Shown here: piece after piece, positions 50,131-62,100 of the stretch
Layout of the letters: each line of letters starts with the position of its first letter
Position numbering within the stretch: the stretch's first letter is position 1
Assembly (NCBI GenBank): GCA_905221605.1
Contig: CAJNDS010001125.1
Span: 506,606-570,605, forward strand
Source: Symbiodinium natans
Lineage: Eukaryota; Sar; Dinophyceae; Suessiales; Symbiodiniaceae
Reading direction: 5' to 3'
Length of the DNA stretch: 64,000 nt
Translations under genes and position numbers: made by a program
The notes under the pieces: model-generated
What the model was told of the DNA's origin: nothing
Seen by the model: only the letters and a program-made list of their open reading frames with translations
Databases searched by the model: none

Positions 50131-53100
50131 AAAAAAAAAAAACGAAGCACTAGTCCCGATATTTCCCTTATCAGGAAGAAGACTTTTGGCTATTCTGGGG
50201 GGTTCTTAAGCAACTAGTAGTCCACGGCAGATCCAAGGTTGTAACCCTGAAGGGTTCCCTCGGGACCCGGGTAAGGGCGAACCATGAGGGCCCCTAAACC
50301 CTAGCCCTAAACCCTAAACCCTAAACCTTAGACCCTGTATCCCAAAAACCCGGAACTGCAAGCCCTAAAGTGCAGCCTTGGACCTAAACCCTAAACCCTA
50401 AACCCTAAACCCTAAACCCTAAACCCTAAACCCTAAACCCTAAACCCTAAACCCTAAACCCTAAACCTCTTGTGCAAGGCTTCCCGGACTGCCGCTACTT
50501 CGAGCGCCGCACCGAGAAGCGCCTCGGCCTTCGGTTTGGGGCTGATAGGGTTTAGGGTTTAGGGTTTAGGGTTTAGGGTTTAGGGTTTAGGGTTTAGGGT
50601 TCAGGGTTCAGGGTTTAGGGTTTAGGGTTTAGGATTTTGGGACACTCCAGGAAGCCCAAAGGGTTCTGGGCCCCCTGTTTAAGATGACAAATGAGATGGG
50701 TGCCCTTCTTCATCTTTTGTGAGCACGATGATCATTCTCGTTATGATTATGTAGCATACCAAAACATATTATCTGAATTACATGCGACCCTAATCCCTAA
50801 ACCCTAAACCCTAAACCCTAAACCCTGATTCGCTCCCACTGAGGACGCCGCGGGCGTCCGTGACAGCATCGCCGGGCTACCCAGATCCCTTAAAGCCGTT
50901 GCTCAAGGGACTAAAGGAGGGACCGTCATAGGGACCCTAAACCCTAAACCCCAAACCCTAAACCCTAAATCCTAAACCCCTAAACCCTAAACCCTAAACC
51001 CTAAACACAGGGTGCTTTTAGAGGTTATTTTGGGGCAACTTAGGTATACAGGGACAATATAAGGCAATTATGTATGTGCAGAAATATGTAGAAACACCAA
51101 CACACACACATCTACAAAAATATATGTATATATATACATATATGTATATATAGAGTTATATAGGGGAATAAGATTAAGTTGCCCCGGTGTGGGCATCATA
51201 AGTTACGGGCCCCGTACACACGCGCCGGAGTCCGCAATAAGGACCTGTAGACCCAATCGCCCTGTTTAAGTCAATGCACACCACAATGAAACCCCAACAC
51301 GGAATCTGTAAGCCTGGCCCTAACAAAAAAGTTTAGCGTTTCGGGTTTAGGGTTTAGGGTTTAAGGTTTAGGGTTTAAGGTTTAGGGTTTAGGGTTTAGG
51401 TTTAGGGTTCAGGGTTCAGGGTTTAGGGTTTAGGGCACCCTGAGGCCTACAAACCCTAAAACCCAGGAAGAGCGCGGCCTTCACCTTCACCGACAGCCAC
51501 ACGCCGAACATTGAGCTGATGTATGCGCTGCCCTGGGCCGAGCGAGTGGAGTTGAAGGGTGGGGGGGGGCTTGGGGGTGGGTTTAGGGTTTAGGGTTTAG
51601 GGTTTAGGGTTTAGGGTTCAGGGTTTAGGGTTTAGGGTTCAGGGTTTAGGGTTTCGGGCCCAGCGACCACTGCGCTGCTTCGACTCCCTGCAGTTTCGGG
51701 AGGTTGGGGAGGGTTTAGGGTTTAGGGTTTAGGGTTTAGGGTTTAGGGTGCAGGGTCTAGGGGTTCAAAGAGGTTCTGGTGGCACGCCCAAGCAGTCCTT
51801 GTAGCATCCTCTGGCTGCTTCCATCTGAGACCTACTTAGGGTTTAGGGGTTTGGGGTTTAGGGTTTAGGGTTTAGGGTTTAGGGGTGAAAGTCTCCATGA
51901 GATTCCATGCGCTCCCGAAGCCCTGACCCCTAAACCCCAAACCCTAAAGCCCAAACCCCAAACCCTAAACCCTAAACCCTGAACCCTGAACCCTGAACCT
52001 AAAAACCAGGCCTGCCACTGCCCGGGATGGACTTCAGGCACCTTTCTTGCGCGGTTGGGCTTAGGGTTTAGGGGTTAGGGTTTAGGGTTTGGGGTTTGCT
52101 TAAGAGCCCCTAAACGAATTAAACATAATAATCCCTATATTACCCTTATAAGGAATATATGTTTTCTTGAATTTTGGGGGCTCTTAAGCAACTGGTAGCA
52201 GACCCCAGAGAAGCGTAGACCCTAGAGCCCCAGCTTGGAACCAATCTGAAATAAGGCAATTCGGCAGGACGGGGACCCCTGGTTTAAGATGGCCTCCCAG
52301 TTCCGGTATGTCTTAGGGTGTGTGTTTCGTTTTGGGAGGGTTTTGGGTCTAGGGTTTTGGGTCTAGGGTTTAGGGTCTAGGTTTAGGGTCTAGGGTTTCG
52401 GGTTGCATCTAGTGGCCTAGGGCTTTCGGAAGCTTAGGGCTTTTGGAGCCTTCCGGTTCGGGGAGTTCCAGCCGTCTAAGGGTGGTTGCATGGTCCCTGA
52501 AGAGAGCCCCTTACCTCCTTTCCCTGATGGTTTCTGAAGCTATCTCCTTCGGGGGTTAGGGTTAAGCGTTTGGAGTTTGGGGTTTGGTGTTTAGGGTTTA
52601 GGGTTTAGTAGGTTTAGGGTTCAGGGTTTCGGGACCAGGGATGCGCCTTGGGCTTTATAAGGTATATATGGGTATCTATGGGCATTTTAAAGGCCCATAA
52701 CTAAGGGGGCCATGAACCTAAGAAGCTGGGGCAGGGTACTGCTGAAAGGAGCTTCTGGGAGCCCTACAAGGGTAGTTCTCTACATTGGGGTCCCTTTTTT
52801 GGGTTGAGGGTTTAGGGTTTTAGGGTACTTTCTTGTAGGAATTCAAAAGGGACCCAAATTTCGAGAACTACCCACCTACACCGCAGCTCGTGTGCGATGC
52901 TCACCCTAAACCCTAAACCCTAAACCCTAAACCCTAAACCCTGAACCCTCAGGGCACGGCAGTTGGCTGTGGCTCCGATGCTCCAGACCTGGAGAGCGGC
53001 AACAGCGCGAGCCCCAGACCCTGTGCGCTGCTCATGATCGTGGGGTTTTCTGCCTAATATGACTACTATTGGCTTAAGAACCCCCCACCCCAAACAAAAA

Positions 53101-56100
53101 GAAAGCAACATTCTTCCTAAAAAAAGGCAATGTAGGGCTAAATGTTTTTTGAGATTTCTGCGGGGTTCTTAAGCAAGAATACAATATGTGTAACCCTAAA
53201 CCCTAAACCCTAAACCCTAAACCCTAAACCCTAAACCCTAAACCCTAAACCCTGAACCCTAAACCCTGTTGGAGGCCACCCCTGAGGTGGTCCTACGGGA
53301 CTTCGTGGCAGGCGCAACGAAGATTGCTGCAAGAGCCTTCGAGGCCTTTAGGGTTTAGGGTTTAGGGTTTAGGGTTTAGGGTTTAGGGTTTAGGGTTTAG
53401 GGTTTAGGGTTTAGGGTTTAGGGTTTAGGGTTTAGGGTTTAGTTGAGAAGCTAGGAGTGCTCCAAGCATCTCCACGTGCCGCCAGCTGCAGCATCATGCG
53501 GGTCACCCTAAACCCTAAACCCTAAACCCTAAACCCTCAACCCTCAAACCTCAAACCCTAAACCCTGGTCACTGGTCAGTAAGCTGTAGGCTCTCGCGGA
53601 CAAAAAGCTCGAGAACCTCGGGGTGCAGTCTTTGTGGTTCTTTATGCCACAATGCTCATTTTTAAGCACATAGTAAAAGCACACACAGTAGAGCGATTTT
53701 TAAGCACATAATAAAAGCACACACAGTAGAGCGATGATCGTATTTCTACTATTCGCTTGGGCCCTTGGATGTCCTGCAGCATGTCTATAAGAGCAGCGCA
53801 AGGTCTTAAGGGGATACCTAGGCCCACAAAGGGAATTTGCACTCGAGCCTGCGCCGTCGCTGCAATGTCCCGCACGGCTCTTATGGCAATGCCAGGGGGC
53901 CATGCCAGTAGCGGATCCGTTCCTCTTCCTATGCTGATTAGGGTTTAGGGTTTAGGGTTTAGGGTTTAATTAGGGTTTAGGGTTTAGGGTTTAGGGTTTA
54001 GGGTTTATACATGCTTATTGAAGGAAGCCAGCAGCGCAAGAGGCACTGCGGACGCATAGCGACTTGGAAGAGACACTTTAGGGTTTAGGGTTTTGGGTTT
54101 TGCGGTAGCTGTGCGGTGCTCCCGCTTCCATGGACATGGAACGGCCGGAACATCCCAAAGCAGCTGGGAGGTTACCGGCTTAACAGTCGATGCCGCGACT
54201 GAGGGGCAACAATCACTGCACCTCACACCCACAGCAAAGGTTCATGATCCCTTAAGCTGGGCCCTTAAGCAGGGACCTCTTCTAGACCCCTTATATACCC
54301 TATACAACCCAAGGGCCCATGCCGGGTAAGGGATCATGTTAAGGGCCCATGAAAATCTTTAGAAACAAACGAATTCAAGCACCTGCCGCTAGGGGAGTAT
54401 CGTTGCGCCTGCCACTACCACCACGACTCACGATGGAGCTTCAGGTGCTCCGTAAGCCAAATTACCCTAAACCCTAAACCCTAAACCCTAAACCCTAAAC
54501 CCTAAACCCTAAACCCTAAACCCTAAACCCTAAACCCTAACCCTAAACCCCTCAGAAAGAAGCCACTTCCGCCAAGGCGGCTGCTGCACCACGGAGAACC
54601 CCTGTGGCGTGAACGAAGGCCTGTGGGGTTTAGGTAATTGGGGTTTAGGGGTCCTACAAGGATCCTACCTTAGGCTAGTATGAAGTCCCGTATCTATAGC
54701 TAGTGTAGTAGGGGGGGGAGGGTTTTAGCGGTTTAGGGTTGAGGGTTATGGGGTTTCGGGTTTTCGGGGTTTAGGGGTTTAGGGTTTAGGGCCTAGGGTT
54801 TAGGGTTTTAGTTTTGGGGGGGTTTGCTGAGCTTTGGAGAAGCCCCCCATAAGCCCCATGTGACCCTGCGGGCTTCATACGCCCTAGAAATCAAGTGGCA
54901 CAGAAAAACCCTTCATACAACCCTAGGGGCTTAGGGGCTTAGGGGTTTAGGGGTTTAGGGGTTTAGGGCCAGTTTAGGGGCTTAGGGGCTTAGGGGCTTA
55001 GGGGCTTAGGGTTTAGGGGTTTAGGGGTTTAGGGGTTTAGGGTTTAGGGTTTAGGGCTATGTATATACCCTTTGAGCCCAAACCTAAGTCGCAAGCCCCT
55101 CGAAGTCCGCTCGTCGCAGAGGCACGTGCAGCTGGGACAGCCGCTGCGCCGGAAGCCAAGCGACCCCTTGCCCCCCTCAACCCTAAACCCTAAACACTAA
55201 ACACTAAACACTGAACCCTAAACCTAAACCCTAAGCCCCAAAATCCTAAACCCCAAATCGACACCTTGACCCCTTGACCCCTTGACCCCTTGACCCCTTG
55301 ACCCCTTGACCCCTTGACCCCTTGACCCCTTGACCCCTTGACCCCTTGACCCCTTGACCCCTTGACCCTTGAGCCTAAACCCTAAGCCCCAAATTAAGTT
55401 CAGAAGTGAGCCCTAAATCCCAAGAAGTCTGTGGCCCACAAGCCTTTTGCACCCCCGAGCCCTAAACCCTAAACCCTAAACCCTAAACCCTAAACCCTAA
55501 ACCCTAAACCCTAAACCCTAAACCCCAAACCCTAAACCCTAAACCCTAAACCCTAAACCCCAAACCCCAAACCCTAAGCCCAGGCAGGATTCCTGAAGTG
55601 TGTGTCCTACAGCTGCAGCCGGGGCCCGAGCCGGTTGAGGCTTCAGGGTTTTAAGGTTCAGGCTTTTAGGGTTTAGGGTTTAGGGTTTAGGGTTTAGGGT
55701 TTAGGGTTTAGGGTTTAGGGTTTAGGGCTAGGCGGGGCCATAACAGACCCACGCGTTTTCGGCAGTTTAGCACTGTTGCCCTCAGAATCCCCTGTAAATG
55801 CCGATGTTTCCTGGGTTTCGCCCATCACCTCATCCCCGCAATTTTTATCCAAAATTATCCTGCAATTTTTTGGGCATCCGTAGACTGCACTGGTATTTGT
55901 GGGGTTTTGTGCACTACTTCGCTCTTTCGACGTGTCCTAAACTAAGCCCTGTCTTGCTTGCATCCGCTTCTGCCCAGCCCTGGGTCTAAATAACACGTTT
56001 GCTTCACCATAGTTATAGAAGAGAGCATCATGGCCCAACCATGATGACGTCCATAGTCTAATCCGTTCTGGGAAGAGAGTATCCATGGCCCAAGCATGAT

Positions 56101-59100
56101 GACGTCCATGGTCTACTCTGTTCTGATGAGAAGAGAGCATCCATGGCCCAAGCATGATGACGTCCATGATCTACATGTTTTCTGCACTGCCACGGCCCAA
56201 CCATGATGACGTCCATGGTCTTCTCCGTTCTGGGAAGAGAGCATCCAGGGTCCAAGCATGATGACGTCCATGGTCTATTCTGCTCTGATGAGAAGAGAGC
56301 ATCCATGGCCCAAGCATGATGACGTCCATGGTTTACATCGTCTAATCCGTTCCGAGAAGGTTAAACCTTCTTCTGGGTAGAAATGGCTGGAAGTCCTTGC
56401 TTTTAGGCGCACTGGGGAGCAGAAAGGCGTCATTTCTCAACACTAAAGGCGGTGACCTAAGTCCTGCATCTCAGGTTTGCTGGTGGGGCCAAAGTTTTGG
56501 GCGGGTCTGTTGTGGACCCGCCAGGGTTTAGGGTTTAGGGTTTAGGGTTAAGATAAACCTTAAACCCTAAGCCCTAATTATAAGCTCTAAATCCTATATA
56601 AACCCCACAGGGTTCGGCCTAAAAGCTAAGAATGGCAGCCCTTTCAGGCCCTAAGCCACTGGGCCCTGAGTCCCGATAGACCCCGAACCCTAGCAGTTTC
56701 TCTTGCGGGGCTCAGGATCACAGGGTTTAGGGTTTAGGGTTTAGGGTTTAGGTTACGGGAACCTGGGATACACCCAGGGACGAAACCCTTATCACCCCTT
56801 GAGGTAGCGGATACGGCTTTAGCGGAGAAAAAAGTTCCAAGCCAAACCCTTTACTCCCCGAAGGGGTACCACCTGAGGCTATCAGGGGGGGTCCGGTGAG
56901 GGATTGCCTGGCCTAAGCCACCCACCCAACCAAGGGTCCTACCACCAAGACCAACACCCCCGATCCCCAACCCTGTGGGTCTCCTTTTCTCACAACGCAA
57001 AGCTCGTAAACCAATCCTAAACCCTAAGCCCTAAACCCTAAATCTTTGAGCCATAAGTACAATTATGACGTATACTACGTCCTTTCCAACAACCTTCTTA
57101 CATCTCCACACAGGGTTTGGGGTCTCCTTGGCGGCCCATGGATACTTGTAACTCTAATGAGAAGCCTACTTACAACCCACTTAGAGGACTTAAGGGGCTT
57201 ATAAGTACAGTTATAATTGGGGTTAAAAGTTCCCATGAACCCTAAACCCTACGAAACCCTAAACCCTAAACCCTAAACCCTAAGCCCTAAGCCCTAAGCC
57301 CTAAACCCTAAACCCTAAACCCTAAACCCTAAACCTCTCAGCCGAAGCTGAAGGCTGGACCTCGGCATCCACGGATACGCTGCAGGATGCGAGGGGAGTC
57401 GGTTGGGGGTTTGGGGGTTTGGGGTTTAGGATTTGGGGTTTAGGGTTTAGGGTTTGGGGTTTAGGGTTTGGGGTTTGGGGTTTAGGGTTTAGGGTTTAGG
57501 ATGGGTGGGTTTTTGGGGGTTTGGGTGGTTGGGAGCCTTTAGAGGTTTGGGGGTTTGGGGTGTTTGGGGGTTTGGGGTGCTAGGGTTTAGGGTGTTAGGG
57601 GTTTGGGGTTTAGGGTTTGGGGTTTACGGTTTGGGGTGTTAGGGGTTTGGGGTTTGGGGGTGTTATGGTGTTAGGGTTACCCTTAGGGTGGGGTTTGGGG
57701 TGTTAGGGTTTGGGGATTAGGGTGTTAGGGTGTTAGGGGTTTGGGGTTTAGGGGTTTGGGGTGTTAGGGTTTTGGGTTTTGGGTGTTTGGGGTTTGGGGC
57801 TTAGGGTTTGGGGTTTGGGGTTTAGGGTTTGGATCGGTCAGCCTTTTCCGGGATACCCTGAACCCTAAACTCCAACAAGACCAACTTAGAACTTAAGCTC
57901 TTAGCCCTCAGGCCTCAGGCATCAGCACTCAGAATAAAAGGGTTGGGTTTGGGATTTCGGGTTGAGGGTTTCGGGTTCAGGATTTCGGGTTAAGGGCCCT
58001 AAAACCACTGGGCTCTTCTCCAAGCTCAAGATTTCGGGCTTATTTCCCTGAGCTAGGGAAAGTGTTTTTTTTCTTTTTTAAATCTCGCTTTCGCTTTAAA
58101 CCCTAAACCCCCTAAACCCCCTAAACCCCCTAAACCCCCTAAACCCCCTGAACCCCCTCAACCCCCTAAACCCCCTAAACCCCCTAAACCCCCTAATACC
58201 CTCTAAACCCCCTAAACCCCCTAAACCCCCTAAACCCCCTAAACCCCCTAAACCCCCTCAACCCCCTCAACCCCCTCAACCCCCTCAACCCCCTAAACCC
58301 TAAGCCCACACAAGCAGGAACCTCGGAACCTCACACAAACCCCACCCTAAGCCCTAAACCCTAAACCCTAAACCCTGAACCCTGAACCCCTACACCCAGA
58401 ACACCTGAGTGGGCCCGAGGGCCTCTGTGGTATTTAGAGGCTCAACTTGGGAGTTGGGTTCCCCCATCATTCCTTAAGGTTTAGGGTTTAGGGTTTAGGG
58501 TTTAGGGCTTGGGGCTAACGGTACTTGATGCCCAGCCCCCACGAAGAGCTAGTAAGTTTGGAGGTCCGGACGTTCAGCGACTCAGAGACTCGCCAGGTTC
58601 CGCTAAGGTTTAAGGGTTTAGGGTTTAGGGTTAAGGGTTTAGGGTTTAGGGTTTAGGGTTTAGGGTTTAGGAAGGTTGCATGGGGACTCGGAGGGTAATC
58701 GCCTCCTGAATTCACAGAATTCGTTTAGGGCATGGCGTTTAGAGTTGCGGGTGCTATAGGATCCTCGCAGCGCGTTCCCTAAACCCTAAACCCTAAACGC
58801 TAAACCCTAAACCCTAAACTCTAAACCCTAAACCCTAAACCCTTAAACTGCAAGCAGGACAGCTGCTGCGTCCTGCAGGGAAGCGACAGCGGGTACTCGC
58901 AGCAGGCACATTTCGGGTCGGGCTCAGGGTTTGGAACAGTAATACCCTACACTATTATACGTTTAGGGTTTGGGGTTTAGGGTGTAGGGTGTAGGGTTTA
59001 GGGTTTAGGGTTTAGGTCGGTAGTTTTTAGGAACTGAGGGGATCTGGATCTAAATAGTATTTCCGCCTGCAGTCCTCAACATGTTCTGGCTACCTCCAGA

Positions 59101-62100
59101 GCGCGCTAGGGCCATTTGAGCCATGAACTTGTTGTGATAAGCCGTGGTAGACATCGCCGGCGCGAAATGTTCCTCGTGCCCTGGACCCTAGACCCTCAGC
59201 CCACAACATCCCTGAACCCTAGCCCTGAACCCGAAGCCCGCAACATACTAGACCCTCTCATCGCAGCTTGCTAGGATGAGCTCTGGTTGCCCGGCGACCG
59301 CATCTTCTTGCGCGTGTCTTCGCTTGGCCCCCAGGATACTTAGATGTTCATGGAAAACCCCCAAACCCCCAACTCTAAACCCGAAACCCTAAACCCTAGC
59401 CCTAAACCCCAACCCCCAAACCCCAAACCCCAAATCCTGTACAGATCAGACCGAGGCTGGGAAGTTCTCAGACCATTACCGCCCCAGGCTCAGCGAGTAC
59501 AGTGTGCGCAGCCACTGCCATACAGGTACCGGCAGGGTTAGGGTTTAGGGTTTAGGGTTTGGGGTTTGGGGTTTAGGGTTTAGGGTTTAGGGTTTAGGGT
59601 TTAGGGTTTAGGGTTTAGGGTTTAGGGTTTAGGGTGGTTCAAGGGGGTATCGGGTTGTGGATGACGGGGTTAAGGAGGGGCTTCTGGAGGGCGACGAGAG
59701 CTTGCCAGCACCGACACGTCACCAGCCACCACTGGACTACGAATTGCTTACTTGGTAGCCCGGTGGTACTTTTTAGGGTTTAGGGTTTAGGGTTTAGGGC
59801 TTGGGGTTTTTTACCCATTTATTGTTATGGTTTCCCCTTTAAAGTAGCCAAACCACAAAGGTGTCCCTTATTAATACATATGGTTACTGGGCTACTAAGA
59901 CTACGAATTGCTTAAGAGCCCCGAAAAAAATAAAAAACATTCTTCCTTATTAAGGGTAGTATAGGGATCATTTAGAACATCGAAAAATATTTTCTTCTTA
60001 CTCACGGGTAATATAGGGATTATTATTGTTTTTGTTCTTTTGGGGTTCTTAAGCAAGTAGCAGTGGAAGGTTCGGAATCAGGGGTCCCGGTCCCCTGCGC
60101 CTACCGCAACCCTTGCCCTGAACCCAAACCCCTTTGCCCCTTCTTGACGCCCCAACTCTCTGTAGGCCCCTAAACCCTAAACCCTAAACCTTAAACCCTA
60201 AACCCTAAAGCCCAAGCCCTCCAAGAGACCAGCCAAGGACCTCATCGCAAACCCTGGCAGCGGGCTCGTCAACGTGACTTTCGAGGGGGTGCCTTGGCCT
60301 TCCCGGTCAGCGGCATCAGCGGCGTAATGCATAGGGGTTTAGGGTTTAGGTTAAGGGTTTAGGATTTAGGGTTTAGGGTTTCGGGTTTTGGGGGCGATTA
60401 ATTATAGTATAATTTTGTGGGGACCAGAATGGGGGGGGGGGGGGGGTTGGGGGTTGTTACAGTATATTTGCAAACATGTAGGCACCAGCAGGGCATGCTA
60501 GTGGTAGTTCTTCCGACCCGTATATTGGGGGTGTGCAGGGTTGAGACGCACCGGAGTTGGGAACGGGGTTGAAGAGGGTTGCCCTCGAAGCCTGGCCTGG
60601 ATAAGGCTAGGAAGCCTGGCGGCCCCTAAACCCTAGAATACGCGAAGCCTGAAGTACACCCGGAGCCCTTTTTTTCGTGACTTGGGTTAAGCTTGTTTGA
60701 GTACATATTACTGCTCTCCTGCTGCTACTGGTAATGTACTCCTACGCCCACTACTGCGACGAGAACGACTACTACGGCTACTACTGGTGCGCCTTTTGTT
60801 AGGGATAGTTACCCTAAACCCGAAACCCGAAGCCCGAAACCCGAAACCCGAAAACCAAACCCTAAACCCTAAACCCTAAACCCTAAACCCTAAACCCTAA
60901 ACCCTAAACCCTAAACCCTAAACCCTAAACCCTAAACCCTAAAACCCTAAACCCTAAACCCTAAACCCTAAACCCTAAACCCTAAACCCTAAACCCTAAA
61001 CCCTAAACCCTAAACCCTAAACCCTAAACCCTAAACCCTAACCCACCCCTCTGTGAAGTGGCCTAGGTGCCGTGCCCCATCGAGGAGGTCCGACAGTTCA
61101 GTGGCAATGCCCGCTTCCAAGTTGTGGGTTTAGGGTTTAGGGTTTAGGGTTTAGGGTTTAGGGTTTAGGATTTAGAGTTTAGGGTTTGGGGTTTAGGGTT
61201 TAGGGTTTCTGATCCTAAGTCCCTAACCCTCCAACCCTTAAACCCTCAACGACGCATCCTGGCCCATCTGTTTAGGATGTTACTCTAAACCCTAAACCCT
61301 AAACCCTAAACCCTAAACCCCAAACCCTAAACCCTAAACCCTAAACCCTAAACCCTGAACCCTAGACCCTAGACCCAAGCCCCTAAGTTTCAAGGAAGCT
61401 TAGGCTCAGGCTTTTCCATCTTGAGCTCAGGCCTGGGTGGACGTCGGCTGCAAACTCGGAAATGTTCCGGGAGGCCCATGGTTCTTTCGGTGTTGATGCA
61501 GAGCTCATCCCGGGACGTCGGACTGGGTTCCAACCCTAAACCCTAAACCCCAAACCCTAAACCCTAAACCCCAAAACACTAAACCCTCAACCCGTAAACC
61601 CCAAACCCCAAACCCTAAACCCGAAACCCTAAACCCCAAACCCTAAACCCAAACCCCAAACCCCAAACCCCAAACCCTAAACCCGAAGCTTGCGTGAACC
61701 TGCCAGGCTTTGCCTCGCGCCCGCGTCTTGAGGCGGTCGACCGAGGCAGGTGTGGCTGGGGTTCTCGTGCCTCTTAGTTTGCCACGAATCTCTGTGGTTC
61801 TTTACTGTATCTTTAGATCCCTAGCCTTTTTGGGTTTATTGGGTTTCTGAATAAGGCAGCGAAAGATTTTAAATTTATAGCTACCCTCCTAAGTGCAGCC
61901 AAGCAATCATTCCCTAAGGGTCCATGGACCAACTATTACATACTTGGGCCACCAAAGTCCCTACATAGCAAGTACTTTAAAGGCCCAAGCATTCCCAATT
62001 TCGGTACATGGACCTTGAAGGATTTGCTTAAGAACCACCCCAACATGCAATCATGGTCGCCATCCTGCCCTCAGAAGGAAAACTTTCGTTTTGTTTTTTT

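Noticed and set aside
49873-50217. Long poly-Pro / poly-Gly open frames on both strands
   Set aside because: They are translations of a C homopolymer tract within a family A element; no splice context or codon variety.
56020-56345. Minus-strand open frames (GPWMLSSHQNRVDHGRHHAW type)
   Set aside because: Translation of the 58-base tandem repeat.
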